Assembly (NCBI GenBank): GCA_031291335.1
Contig: JARLJF010000071.1
Span: 1 to 64,000 of the forward strand
From: Pandoraea sp.
GTDB taxonomy: Bacteria > Pseudomonadota > Gammaproteobacteria > Burkholderiales > Burkholderiaceae
Length of the DNA stretch: 64,000 nt
Reading direction: 5' to 3'
Shown here piece by piece: positions 9,297-18,562 of the stretch. Under the pieces are notes generated by a model. The model was given only the letters and a program-made list of their open reading frames with translations, made no database searches and was not told the DNA's origin. Position 1 is the first letter of the stretch; the number at the start of each line of letters is the position of its first letter. The position numbers and the translations under genes are program-made.

Positions 9297-10337
9297 TTGC
9301 AACGCATTCTTGAACCCGGACAGATCGAGTCACTCGATCGCACTTCCATCCCCCGTCTACGCATGCCGCAACGCGCCGAGGTCTTCTCGGCGCGCGCGGC
9401 GCGTTTGCGTCAGCTTGCCGACGGTCATCCGCTCGGCGATTACCTGCGGCTAATGGCCGCACTTGTCGATGCGCAGCAACGCGTGCTCGACAACTTCCAG
9501 GCAGAACGTCCGTCCGCCGAGTCGATCGAGCAAGCGCAACAACATTGCATGCCGCTGGTGCCCGCTACCGGTGGCTACGATGCGGGCCGTTGGCAACCGT
9601 TGCTCACGCCGCTGCTCGATGCCGTGGCCGCGCAGCCGGGCTTGCCGGCTGCGGTGCGCGGGGTGCTGGAGCGCGTTCGCGCGGCCGATCCCGCCGCGCT
9701 CGAAGCCGGTGCGCAATCGCTGCTCGCGGGGCATGGCAAGGGCGTTGACGCCGCAAGTGCTCCGTTCCTGATGGCGGCGTTGCAGGTGCTCTGGACCGGT
9801 GTGGCAAGCACGTTCGATGCGGGCGAAGTGCCGATGCTCGACGTTCCCAATGTCTGTCCCGTGTGCGGCACGCTGCCGGTGGCGAGCGTTGTTCGCATTG
9901 GCGGTGCGCATGACGGCTATCGTTATCTCGCCTGCGGATTGTGTGCTACCGAATGGCACATGGTTCGCGTGAAGTGCACGCATTGCGAAGCGAGCGAGCA
10001 TGTCGCGTATCACGTCGTCGACAAGGCGGGCGACGCGGCCGTGTCTGGCGCGGAGGTATTGGCGGCGGCAGGCGTGACGGAGCCGGTGGCCAAGCGCGCC
10101 GACGGCCGTCCGACGCTTGACGAGGCCGCCAAGCGCGTCGCGTCGTCGCCCATCCGGGCGGAGTCGTGCGACGACTGCCACAGCTATCGCAAGATCTTCT
10201 ATCAGGACAAAGATCCGTTCGTCGAGCCCGTTGCCGATGACCTCGCCAGCCTCGCCCTCGACGTCTTGATGGGCGAAGCGGGATACGCCCGAGCCAACGG
10301 CAACCCGTTGCTCTGGCAGAACGCCGAAGACGCCTAA
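9297..10337 (+). CDS. fdhE: FdhE, formate dehydrogenase maturation protein
   Basis: 346-residue cytoplasmic protein that binds the formate dehydrogenase precursor and is needed for its maturation. Rubredoxin-like cysteine pairs are visible in order: CPVCG, CGLC, CTHC and CDDC (about residues 187-295). The start must be TTG at 9297: the in-frame TGA at 9252 is followed by no ATG or GTG before it, and the next ATG at 9363 would remove the conserved RILEPGQIESLDR start of the family. A modest ACGAGG lies about 12 nt upstream. It sits 42 nt after fdnI in the same operon. Confidence 0.92.
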   Translation: MQRILEPGQIESLDRTSIPRLRMPQRAEVFSARAARLRQLADGHPLGDYLRLMAALVDAQQRVLDNFQAERPSAESIEQAQQHCMPLVPATGGYDAGRWQPLLTPLLDAVAAQPGLPAAVRGVLERVRAADPAALEAGAQSLLAGHGKGVDAASAPFLMAALQVLWTGVASTFDAGEVPMLDVPNVCPVCGTLPVASVVRIGGAHDGYRYLACGLCATEWHMVRVKCTHCEASEHVAYHVVDKAGDAAVSGAEVLAAAGVTEPVAKRADGRPTLDEAAKRVASSPIRAESCDDCHSYRKIFYQDKDPFVEPVADDLASLALDVLMGEAGYARANGNPLLWQNAEDA

Positions 10338-10341
10338 GGGG

Positions 10342-11778
10342 ATGGGGATGGCCGAGCACGATCGTGGGCTGGCGGGGGCGGCGGATTTGCCGTCGCTTGA
10401 CCGGCTGCTGGGAACGCACGAGTTTCAGGCGGCGGTGGCCGACTTCGGGCGCACGCAAGTCACAGCCGCGCTGCGCCGCGATCTCGACGAATGCCGCGTG
10501 GCGGCGCTGGCGGGCACGCTAACGCATGACACGCTGACGCCGGCCGCTTTCGGGGCGCGCGTGACCCATGCGCTGACCGAGCGCAATCGGGGGACGCTGC
10601 GTCCGGTCTTCAATCTTACGGGCACGGTGCTGCACACGAACCTCGGCCGGGCGTTGCTCCCCGAGGCAGCCGTCGAGGCCGTCATGCAGGCGCTCACGTC
10701 TGCGGCCAACCTGGAGTTTGACCTCGCCACAGGCGGGCGCGGTGATCGTGACGATCTCGTCGCCCCGTTGCTATGTGAGCTTACCGGGGGGGAAGCGGCG
10801 ACTGTCGTGAACAACAACGCGGCGGCGGTGCTACTGATGCTGGCAACGCTGGCCAAGCGTCGTGAGGTGGTGGTCTCGCGCGGCGAACTGGTGGAAATCG
10901 GCGGGGCGTTTCGCATCCCCGACATCATGACGCACGCGGGCGCGAAGCTCGTCGAGGTGGGCACGACCAACCGCACGCATGCGGCCGACTATCGCAATGC
11001 CATTGGCGACAAAACGGCGTTGCTGATGAAGGTCCATTGCAGCAACTACGAAGTCTCGGGTTTCACCAAGAGTGTCGATGTCGCCGAGGTCGTGCAGATT
11101 GCCAGGCCGCATGGCGTGCCGGTGGCGGTCGATCTCGGCAGCGGCACGCTGGCGCCACTGGAGCGGTGGGGGTTGCCTCACGAAACGACGGTGCAGGAGA
11201 CGATTGCGGCCGGCGCCGATCTCGTTACCTTCTCAGGCGACAAGCTGCTGGGCGGGCCGCAGGCGGGCATGATCGTCGGGCGCAAGGATCTCATCGCGAA
11301 AATCAAGAAGCATCCGCTCAAGCGAGCGCTGCGCGTTGGCAAACTGACGCTTGCGGCGCTTGAGCCGGTACTGCGTCTGTACCGCGATCCCGATCACCTG
11401 ACCGAGCGGCTCACCACGCTGCGTTTGCTTACGCGAACGCGCGCGGAGATGGCGGCGCAGGCGGAACGTCTTGCGCCGGTGCTCGCGCAGTCGCTGGGCG
11501 ATGCCTACACCGTCACCACAGCCCCGACGGTGAGTCAGATCGGCAGCGGTGCCTTGCCGGTTGAGCAACTCCCGAGCTATGGCCTGGCGATTGCGCCGGC
11601 TGGCGGCGGCAAGCGCGGCAGCGGTCGTGCACTCGCCAGGCTGGAAGCGGCGTTGCGCGCGCTGCCGTATCCGGTGATCGGCCGGATTGCGGATCAGACG
11701 CTATGGCTTGATCTGCGGTGTCTCGAAGCGGAGGACGAGGCGCGGCTCGCGCTGCAATTTGCGGAGCTACGTGCATGA
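10342..11778 (+). CDS. selA: SelA, L-seryl-tRNA(Sec) selenium transferase
   Basis: 478-residue PLP enzyme that converts Ser-tRNA(Sec) to Sec-tRNA(Sec) using selenophosphate. The PLP lysine is in FSGDKLLGGPQAG (Lys301), and the NNNAAAVLL and PVAVDLGSG motifs of the family are present. The start may be the ATG at 10342 or at 10348; AAGGGG precedes both. Its last bases overlap the selB start (ATGA), implying coupling. selD, which makes selenophosphate, is not in the window. Confidence 0.95.
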   Translation: MGMAEHDRGLAGAADLPSLDRLLGTHEFQAAVADFGRTQVTAALRRDLDECRVAALAGTLTHDTLTPAAFGARVTHALTERNRGTLRPVFNLTGTVLHTNLGRALLPEAAVEAVMQALTSAANLEFDLATGGRGDRDDLVAPLLCELTGGEAATVVNNNAAAVLLMLATLAKRREVVVSRGELVEIGGAFRIPDIMTHAGAKLVEVGTTNRTHAADYRNAIGDKTALLMKVHCSNYEVSGFTKSVDVAEVVQIARPHGVPVAVDLGSGTLAPLERWGLPHETTVQETIAAGADLVTFSGDKLLGGPQAGMIVGRKDLIAKIKKHPLKRALRVGKLTLAALEPVLRLYRDPDHLTERLTTLRLLTRTRAEMAAQAERLAPVLAQSLGDAYTVTTAPTVSQIGSGALPVEQLPSYGLAIAPAGGGKRGSGRALARLEAALRALPYPVIGRIADQTLWLDLRCLEAEDEARLALQFAELRA

Positions 11779-13685
11779 TCGTGGGTACCGCCGGTCATAT
11801 CGACCACGGCAAGACGAGCCTCGTTCGTGCGTTGACCGGCGTCGACACCGACCGGCTGAAGGAAGAAAAGGCGCGCGGCATTTCCATCGAATTGGGGTAT
11901 GCCTACACACCGTTGCCTGATGGCGAGGTGTTGGGATTCATCGACGTTCCCGGGCACGAGAGGTTGATTCACACGATGGCCGCCGGTGCGGTCGGCATCG
12001 ATTTCGCATTGCTGGTGATCGCGGCGGACGACGGCATCATGCCGCAGACACGCGAGCATCTCGCGATTCTGACGATGCTGGGCGTGAGACAGGGCGTGGT
12101 GGCGTTGTCGAAGGTGGATCGTGTCGACGCGACGCGTCTGACTGCCGTGACCCAGGAAATTTCGCAATGGCTCGCGAACACCCCGCTGGCGCAAGCCGAG
12201 ATCGTGCCGGTGTCTGCAACGACGCCCGGCGATGCGGGCGTAGCGGCGCTGCGCGAGTGCCTGACGCAGGCGGCGCAGACACTGAGGGCGTCGGGCAATG
12301 CCGCGCGTCGCGACGACGCCCTGTTTCGACTGGCGGTCGACCGCGTGTTTACGTTGGCGGGCCACGGCACGGTCGTGACCGGCACGGCGTTCGCCGGTAC
12401 CGTGCGCGTGGGGGACAGCCTCACCGTGACGCCACAGGGACTGCCGGTAAGGGTGCGCAGTATCCACGCGCAGAACAGGCCGGTGGAAGCGGGCAAGGCG
12501 GGAGAGCGCTGTGCGCTGAACCTCGCGGGTGTCGAGCGCGATCAACTTGGGCGCGGCGACTGGATCGTTGCGTCGGGATTGTCATCTGCGTCGACACACG
12601 TCGATGTGGAACTGCATTGGCTGGAAGGCGGTGCGCCGCTGACGCAATGGTTTCCGTTGCATGTTCATTTGGGCACGATGCATGTGCAGGCCCACACAGT
12701 GCTTCTCGGTGGTGACACGCTGGCGCCTGGCAGTACGATGCGCGTGCAGTTGGTCTTCGATACCCCCGTATGTACGATGCCGGGCGACCGCTTCATCGTG
12801 CGCAATCCGCAGGCGACGGCAACGGTCGGTGGCGGGCGAGTGCTCGACCCGGCGGCGCCGCAAAGAAAGCGTCGATCGGCGGCGCGTTTGGCATGGCTCG
12901 ATGCCGTTGCGCAGTATCTCGACGGGGATGGGCTTGATGCGCTTCTCGCGCAGTCCGCGTTCGGCCTGACGAGCGCGCAGGTAGTGGCACTGACGGGACT
13001 GCCCGCCGGGCAATCGCAGTGGCCTGCGAGTGCCGTGGTGCTGGCCGGGGCGGAGGGAGAGTCGCTGGCCTTCGCACCATCGGCGTGGGACACCATTCGC
13101 ACCCGCGTGCTCGATGGGCTGCGCGACTATCACGCACGGGTGCCGGACGAACCGGGGCTTGATGCCGCGCGTCTGGGCCGCATGACGTGGCCTTCGCTGG
13201 ACGCCTCGCGTTGGCGCGTTGTGGTGCGAGCGATGTTGAGCGAGGGAGCGCTGGCGCGTACGGGGGCGTGGTTACATCTGCCGACACACCGCGTAGAGAT
13301 GACGGACGACGAGCGGGCACTGGCCGAGGCGTTATTGCCACGCGTGGTGCAGGGGCGTTTCGATCCGCCTTGGGTGCGAGACATGGGACGCGAGCTGAAC
13401 GTGCCGGAAGAACGGGTGCGGACGGTGTTGCGCAAGCTTGCCCGGCAGGGGCGGGTGCATCAGATCGTCAAGGATCTGTTTTATGACGACGCTTGTGTGC
13501 AGATGCTCGCAGGCCTGATTGCGGGGGCGGATGGAAAGGTCGAAGCGGGCGCGTTCCGCGACGCGACGGGGTTGGGGCGCAAGCGTGCGATTCAGATTCT
13601 GGAGTTCTTCGATCGTGCGGGATATACTCGCCGCGTTGGCGACCTGCATGTGCGGCGCCCTGGTGTGGAGTGGGGCGTAGCGTAG
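11775..13685 (+). CDS. selB: SelB, selenocysteine-specific elongation factor
   Basis: 636-residue GTPase that delivers Sec-tRNA to UGA codons next to a SECIS hairpin. The start at 11775 gives the canonical [16 protein letters not shown]-loop; an upstream in-frame ATG only adds a shadow of selA. Also visible are the DVPGHE G3 motif, an SKVD G4 variant, EF-Tu-like barrel domains, and a ~200-residue C-terminal region fitting the winged-helix repeats that bind SECIS. The start overlaps the selA stop by 4 nt. Confidence 0.95.
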   Translation: MIVGTAGHIDHGKTSLVRALTGVDTDRLKEEKARGISIELGYAYTPLPDGEVLGFIDVPGHERLIHTMAAGAVGIDFALLVIAADDGIMPQTREHLAILTMLGVRQGVVALSKVDRVDATRLTAVTQEISQWLANTPLAQAEIVPVSATTPGDAGVAALRECLTQAAQTLRASGNAARRDDALFRLAVDRVFTLAGHGTVVTGTAFAGTVRVGDSLTVTPQGLPVRVRSIHAQNRPVEAGKAGERCALNLAGVERDQLGRGDWIVASGLSSASTHVDVELHWLEGGAPLTQWFPLHVHLGTMHVQAHTVLLGGDTLAPGSTMRVQLVFDTPVCTMPGDRFIVRNPQATATVGGGRVLDPAAPQRKRRSAARLAWLDAVAQYLDGDGLDALLAQSAFGLTSAQVVALTGLPAGQSQWPASAVVLAGAEGESLAFAPSAWDTIRTRVLDGLRDYHARVPDEPGLDAARLGRMTWPSLDASRWRVVVRAMLSEGALARTGAWLHLPTHRVEMTDDERALAEALLPRVVQGRFDPPWVRDMGRELNVPEERVRTVLRKLARQGRVHQIVKDLFYDDACVQMLAGLIAGADGKVEAGAFRDATGLGRKRAIQILEFFDRAGYTRRVGDLHVRRPGVEWGVA

Positions 13686-13729
13686 GGTTGTGACGTCATC
13701 ATCAAGCAAGTGAAATTGCTTCGTCTGAA

Positions 13730-13825
13730 GGAAGGCATCCGTATCCGGTGATGCGGCCGGGCTTCAAACCCGGTTGGGGGCGTCAGTCGCTCCCAGGTCG
13801 GTTCGACTCCGGCTGCTTTCCGCCA
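13730..13825 (+). tRNA. selC: tRNA-Sec (UCA anticodon)
   Basis: 96 nt with encoded 3' CCA. The 8-bp acceptor stem pairs GGAAGGCA with UGCUUUCC (one G-U). The anticodon UCA is at 13764-13766 inside CUUCAAA. A long variable arm follows (about 13775-13793), and a T-loop GGUUCGACUCC is present. Size, 8-bp acceptor and long extra arm are specific to bacterial tRNA-Sec, and the sequence is close to E. coli selC. It lies 44 nt after selB, so the decoding set is complete here apart from selD. Confidence 0.96.
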
Positions 13826-13857
13826 AATTTCCTGACCAGTCAAAGCAAACGGCTCGA

Positions 13858-14466
13858 TCAACCGTCAGCGAACACGCTCGCGACGTGGAGCGTGTGCGCA
13901 TACACAGCACCTGCGCGCAGCACCACAACGATTGAGTAGGCTTCGTCCAGCGCGCCGAGGGGTTCACCTGCCTCGAGCGCCTGTCTGTGGAATAGCTGAC
14001 GGCGTGCCTCATTCGATTGCGCATAGGCAACCGCCGCTGCGATGACCGAGACGAACCCGGCTTTGAGCGCGTCGGTATCGAAGACGGCTTGCACAAAACC
14101 CGCGCGTGCCGTGGCGATACTCGTGCCCGTCAGATGGGGTTCATTCTCGAGCGCGAAGCCCTCCTTGCCGATCGAGAGCGCAGCGTCACCCAGCGATTCG
14201 AGCGCGGCCGTGATGTAGCTCACCGCGAGCGCTTCCGACTCGGACGCCCCGCCTTTGCGTGCCAACTCCGCGTGATGCTCGATGCAGAACGCGCAGCGCG
14301 TGACCTGCGCAACGGCGACGGCAACGAGATGCTTGTCCTTCTCGGACAGATGTCCGTTGCGCCACACGGGCGCGGACATGGCGCGAAAGGCCTTCGGGCC
14401 CGCGTGCTGGCGCTCAAGCGCACCGAGAATGCGGGCTTCGTCCGCATGCGTACTGTCTTGACTCAT
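13858..14466 (-). CDS. Carboxymuconolactone decarboxylase / AhpD-like protein
   Basis: 202 residues. The motif CAFCIEHH (Cys58, Cys61, His64-65) is the redox-active CxxC...H of the AhpD/CMD fold. Two further CMD-like repeats follow. Such proteins act as peroxidase partners or as decarboxylases, and the sequence alone does not separate these. The start at 14466 is chosen for its GAGGAA Shine-Dalgarno; a longer frame to 14550 overlaps the transporter gene. It follows the MHS transporter on the same strand after 28 nt, so they are probably co-transcribed. Confidence 0.8.
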   Translation of the reverse strand: MSQDSTHADEARILGALERQHAGPKAFRAMSAPVWRNGHLSEKDKHLVAVAVAQVTRCAFCIEHHAELARKGGASESEALAVSYITAALESLGDAALSIGKEGFALENEPHLTGTSIATARAGFVQAVFDTDALKAGFVSVIAAAVAYAQSNEARRQLFHRQALEAGEPLGALDEAYSIVVVLRAGAVYAHTLHVASVFADG

Positions 14467-14494
14467 GAATTCCTCTTCCCTTTCTCTTTGTCGA

Positions 14495-15847
14495 TCAGTG
14501 CGAACCGGCAACGCTGGCCGGCTCGTTGACAGCGGGCGCGGCGTGGTCACGCTTGCGACCCGCCGGATCGGCTGCCGCCAGCACGGCGATCAGACTCAGC
14601 AGGCCTAGCGCCGAGATGTACGCGCAGATTAGCCAAGGCGAGCCATTACCCACGGCGAGCAATGCGGCGGCGACGAACGGTGTCAGCCCGCCCGACAACA
14701 ATGTGCCGATCTGATAGCCCAGCGAGATGCCGCTGTAACGCACTTCGACCGGGAACTGCTCGGCGAACCACGCCGCGCCGGGGGCATAGATAGCGGCATC
14801 GAAGACAGCCAGTTCGATCGCGAAGACTAGGGGGAGATAGCGCAAGTCACCGTGATCGAGGAACCAGAAGAACGGCCACACGAGCAAGCTGATCCCGACC
14901 ACAGCCCAGATGGCCGGGCGACGTCTGCCGATGCGATCGGACAGCGCTGCCCAGAGCGGCGTTGCGATCACGGCGAAGATCGAACCGATAATCACGGCGC
15001 CCAACACGGCGGACGCTCCCCCGCGTTTCATGTTCAGGTAGCTGATCGCGTAGGTCGTGACGATCGCATACATCGCAGGCTGCAGCAGGCGCAGGCCGAT
15101 GGTTACGAACAGTGCACGTCGGTGATGACGCAGAACTTCGGCAACGGGCAGGCGGCGGATACGGCCTTCGGCCTTCAAGGCGACGAATGGCGCCGGCTCG
15201 TCAATGCGCGTTCGCACGAACAGGCCAATCGCGATCAGCACCACGCTGAACAGGAACGGCAAACGCCAGCCCCACGAGGAGAAGGCGTCGGGCGAAAGCG
15301 ACGAGCGCACGATCAGGAACGTGGCTGCGGCGAGCAACATGCCCGCGGCAGACCCGGCCTGAGTGAACGATCCGAGCAAACCGCGCGAGCGCGGGCGTGC
15401 GTGCTCGACAGCCAGCAGCGAGGCGCCTCCCCATTCCGCGCCCGTCGCCACGCCCTGAAGCAGGCGCAGCAGGACGAGCAGAACCGTGGAGAGCAGGCCC
15501 GCCGTTTCATAGCTGGGCAGAAGCCCCGTCAGAACGGTGGCGACACCCATCAACACGAGGGAGAACACCAGAACTCGCTTGCGGCCCAGACGATCGCCGA
15601 AGTGTCCTGCGAAGACAGCGCCGAGCGGCCGTGCGAAGAAGCCGACACCGTAGGCGGCGAAGGCGCCTAGAACGCCCGTCAGCGGGTCACTCGAAGGGGG
15701 AAAAAACGTATGGCTGAAGATGAGTGCGGAAGCGGTACTGTAGATATAGAAGTCGTACCACTCGATGGTCGTGCCGATGAAGGCGGCGAATGCGACACGC
15801 TTCGAATTGGCGTGTGCGGGTGCGGCGTGAGACTGAACGTTCGACAT
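14495..15847 (-). CDS. MFS transporter, metabolite:H+ symporter (MHS) family
   Basis: 450 residues with about 12 membrane helices. The IEWYDFYIYSTASALIF start, the GDRLGRKRVL loop after helix 2 and the LQGVATGAEWGGAS segment are hallmarks of the MHS branch (ShiA, KgtP, ProP relatives), which imports carboxylates and related metabolites. The substrate cannot be deduced. It is the first gene of a pair with the AhpD-like protein. Confidence 0.85.
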   Translation of the reverse strand: MSNVQSHAAPAHANSKRVAFAAFIGTTIEWYDFYIYSTASALIFSHTFFPPSSDPLTGVLGAFAAYGVGFFARPLGAVFAGHFGDRLGRKRVLVFSLVLMGVATVLTGLLPSYETAGLLSTVLLVLLRLLQGVATGAEWGGASLLAVEHARPRSRGLLGSFTQAGSAAGMLLAAATFLIVRSSLSPDAFSSWGWRLPFLFSVVLIAIGLFVRTRIDEPAPFVALKAEGRIRRLPVAEVLRHHRRALFVTIGLRLLQPAMYAIVTTYAISYLNMKRGGASAVLGAVIIGSIFAVIATPLWAALSDRIGRRRPAIWAVVGISLLVWPFFWFLDHGDLRYLPLVFAIELAVFDAAIYAPGAAWFAEQFPVEVRYSGISLGYQIGTLLSGGLTPFVAAALLAVGNGSPWLICAYISALGLLSLIAVLAAADPAGRKRDHAAPAVNEPASVAGSH

Positions 15848-16001
15848 GAAGACAATTGCCGTAATGCAGGCAGGTTAAGCGAGCGTCAGTTTTGCACCGA
15901 TCCTCCAGCGCCACTACCAATATCGAATGCTTTGCTATTGAGGTGTCGTGCTAAAGGAGGGCAATGCCCTGCCGCTAACGCCAGTCACGCCGTCACCGCC
16001 G

Positions 16002-16634
16002 TCACTTGCGCGAGCGAAGCTTGACGGTCTTATCTCTCACCAGTTGCCTGCAAGTCTCGTGAGCCTGATCGAAAAGAGCAGTCTCCCCCATCGAGAACGC
16101 GACGTTGGCGATGGACTGATAGGCCAGCAAGCCCAGCGCCAACGCCTTGACGTCGGTGTCCTTGGCGAGGTCGCCGTCGGCGCGTGCCTGCTCGATCCAT
16201 TCTTCCAGGCGCTGGCGCGCCGCGGCGCGGTAGGCAGCGATGGCGTCGTGCACGGCACCTTCTTTGGCGCGGTATTCGCTGCTCACGGCGTTCAGGAAGC
16301 AACCGCCCGGCAGCGCGCGCTCGCTGACAAACGCGAACCAGTTTTCGATCCACGTAAGAATGCATTCGAGGGCGGTTGGTTGGCTCAGCGCGGGTGCCAC
16401 GATAATTTGCCGGAACTGCTCCATGGCCCGCTCGAACGTGGCGATCTGCAAGCCCTCCTTGCTGCCGAAGAGCACCGTAATGTTGCCCTTGCTGACGCCA
16501 GCCTCAGTCGCCACGCGTCCGATGGTCAAGCCCTCCAGCCCGTCGGTGGACGCAATGGTAATGGCGTGGTCCAGAATCTGGGCCCGCGAACGTTCGCCGC
16601 GCAAGCGCCTTCCATCGGTCATTTCAACTGTCAT
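16002..16634 (-). CDS. TetR family transcriptional regulator
   Basis: 210 residues from the ATG at 16632-16634. The N-terminal helix-turn-helix (about residues 36-58, LTIGRVATEAGVSKGNITVLF) is TetR type. The C-terminal domain matches the TetR_C group around WIENWFAFVSE and AVHDAIAAYR. It lies 106 nt downstream of a DHA2 efflux gene on the same strand and is a natural candidate to repress it. Two 18-bp repeats stand just upstream and may be its own operators. The frame continues far upstream without a plausible start. Confidence 0.85.
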   Translation of the reverse strand: MTVEMTDGRRLRGERSRAQILDHAITIASTDGLEGLTIGRVATEAGVSKGNITVLFGSKEGLQIATFERAMEQFRQIIVAPALSQPTALECILTWIENWFAFVSERALPGGCFLNAVSSEYRAKEGAVHDAIAAYRAAARQRLEEWIEQARADGDLAKDTDVKALALGLLAYQSIANVAFSMGETALFDQAHETCRQLVRDKTVKLRSRK

Positions 16635-16687
16635 TGCAGATCCCGTCACGGCATCACGCCGGTATTTACGTACGTCCGCATAGTTTA

Positions 16688-16738
16688 GCCGACGTAATGT
16701 CGACGTACTGCCGAAGCGATGCCGACGTAATGTCGACG
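16688..16738. repeat. Two 18-bp direct repeats with internal dyad upstream of tetR
   Basis: GCCGACGTAATGTCGACG occurs at 16688-16705 and again, identical, at 16721-16738. The copies are 33 bp apart start to start, about three helical turns. Each holds a near-palindrome CGACGTAATGTCG. They fill the gap between the efflux gene stop and tetR, the typical place and form of repressor sites. Confidence 0.65.
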
Positions 16739-16740
16739 AA

Positions 16741-18186
16741 TCAGCGGCGCGAGGAAGACGTGGCGTATCGGAAGAGCACGAAGCTCGCGAGCACGGCCCC
16801 GACGTTGTAGAGCGTCGCGACGGCCAACGCGTGACCGTAACCGATGGCGCGCAGCTCGGCGCTGCCGTGCGCACTCGCACCCAGTTGGGAGAACAGCAGG
16901 ATGCCGACCACGACTACGCCGCACGACGTGCCCACGGTCTGCATCGTGCTCAAGGCGCCGCCACCCATGCCGGCCTGCTCTTCACGCACTGACCCAAGGA
17001 TCGCGTTGAAGGCGAGGGGGATGACCGTCCCCTGACCTGCGCCATTGAATATCAGCGAGACGACCAGCCACGTGACGTTGCCGGGCTGGATCAGCGCGAC
17101 GAGCGCCGTCATCGCCAATCCGGTCCCAAAGACAAGCGCGCCGCCCAGCAGCGCGCGACGTCCGAAGCGCGCAGACAGGCGCGGGGCCGCCATCGAGCCA
17201 CAGAAGAAGGCCAGAGCCGTCGGTGTGAAGATGATGCCTGACTGAAGTGGCGTGAGCCCCAGGCCGAATTGCAGAAGCAGCGTGAGCGAGAGGAAGAAGG
17301 AACTAATGGCCGAGTAGAAGAAAAAGACGCCGCCAGTGCCTGCCGCAAACTGTCGCACCGAGAATAACGATGGGTCGAATATCGGTACGCCGCCCGCGCG
17401 CTGAAGGGCACGCTCGTAACGGACGAAATAGGCGAGCACCGGTGCGGCGAGCAACGGCAGAACCACCGACCACCATGGCCAGCCTGCCTCGCGTCCTTCG
17501 GTGACAGGCACGAGTATCAGCAGCAGTCCCACGGTCAAAGCCAACGCACCACGCACATCGAGCGATGCTGCTGCCGACGCTTTCGTCTCGAGGAGCAGAC
17601 GGCGTCCCATGACGATGGCAAGCACACCGATCGGCACATTGATGAGAAACACCAGCCGCCAGCCGAGGTCGCCGGGGCCATAACTGATGAGCAAGCCGCC
17701 CAGCAATTGCGATAGCGCCGCGGCGCCTCCTTGTGTCGCGCCCATGATGCCAAAGGCCTTGCGCCGCTCGTCACCCTCGAACAGCACGCGCATGGAGGCC
17801 AGCACCTGCGGCATCAGAACCCCCGCACCCATGCCCTGGAACAAGCGGGCGACGACAAGCTGAAGGGGAGTGAGGGCCAGCCCGCACGAAGCGGAGGCGA
17901 TCGTGAAGATCCCCATGCCGATCAGGTACAACCGGCGACGTCCGAACATATCGCCCAGCTTGGCACCGTTCATCAGGCAGAGCCCATAGGCCAGTGAGTA
18001 CGCGACCATCACGAGTTGAAGGTCGGCCTCCGACGCGTGGAGCCCTGTCTGGATACCGGGTAACGCCACATTGACGATGAACAGGTCGAGAATCGTGACG
18101 AAGTTGCCTACCAGAAGAATGCCTAGCGACAGCCACTTGCGTTGGGGGGCGATGCTCTCGGGTAATGCAGCAGATAGGTTCGACAT
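16741..18186 (-). CDS. MFS drug efflux transporter, DHA2 (EmrB/QacA-type)
   Basis: 481 residues from the ATG at 18184-18186; an ATG-less extension to 18291 would run through an operator-like palindrome. About 14 membrane helices are visible. The NFVTILDLFIVNVALPGI motif in helix 1 is the DHA2 signature, and GDMFGRRRLYL is the loop 2-3 motif. Such pumps export drugs or toxic metabolites with proton antiport. It is upstream of and co-directional with the TetR gene. Confidence 0.85.
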   Translation of the reverse strand: MSNLSAALPESIAPQRKWLSLGILLVGNFVTILDLFIVNVALPGIQTGLHASEADLQLVMVAYSLAYGLCLMNGAKLGDMFGRRRLYLIGMGIFTIASASCGLALTPLQLVVARLFQGMGAGVLMPQVLASMRVLFEGDERRKAFGIMGATQGGAAALSQLLGGLLISYGPGDLGWRLVFLINVPIGVLAIVMGRRLLLETKASAAASLDVRGALALTVGLLLILVPVTEGREAGWPWWSVVLPLLAAPVLAYFVRYERALQRAGGVPIFDPSLFSVRQFAAGTGGVFFFYSAISSFFLSLTLLLQFGLGLTPLQSGIIFTPTALAFFCGSMAAPRLSARFGRRALLGGALVFGTGLAMTALVALIQPGNVTWLVVSLIFNGAGQGTVIPLAFNAILGSVREEQAGMGGGALSTMQTVGTSCGVVVVGILLFSQLGASAHGSAELRAIGYGHALAVATLYNVGAVLASFVLFRYATSSSRR

Positions 18187-18204
18187 GAGAGGTAAATTAT
18201 ATAC

Positions 18205-18220
18205 ATACGTTCGAACGTAT
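18205..18220. promoter_or_regulatory. Perfect 16-bp palindrome upstream of the DHA2 efflux gene
   Basis: ATACGTTCGAACGTAT is exactly self-complementary and lies 19-34 bp upstream of the efflux ATG. It probably binds a dimeric repressor; the adjacent TetR is the first candidate. The tetR upstream region contains TACGTACGTCCG near 16667-16678, which resembles a half-site. Confidence 0.65.
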
Positions 18221-18562
18221 ACTGATGTGCTTCCCCTGACGCTGTCAAGCGCGAGATGAATGGTGGCCTCCCGGGTTGCACATCTGGGCAACCTGGTTCC
18301 CGCAGAAGAAAGCCGGGCAACCGGGCTCGGGATTTGAATGGCTTGCTGGCTGAGGTGAGAATGAGGCCGTTGTGCCGGGTTGAGCCACGAAAGCCGATAT
18401 TTCGTCGGGCAACTGGTTCGATGATGCAGAAGTGCGCATCAATGCCGAAGATAGCGATAAAATCGGAAATTCCTTCTGTGCTTCGGCCGGATGGCAGTGC
18501 GCAGCAGCGACGCGAGTCGCTCATCTCGTCCACCTTTTTGTTTCCCACGCCGAGTCACAACG
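18221..18562. other. Intergenic region between divergent efflux and rpiR genes
   Basis: No gene is supported. Three copies of a GGGCAAC-(C)-TGGTTC / GGGCAACCGGGCTC-like word occur near 18287, 18315 and 18408; the first pairs with an upstream GGTTGC as an inverted repeat. A GGAAATTCC dyad sits near 18467-18475, about 90 bp before rpiR, and could be an RpiR site. Confidence 0.4.
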
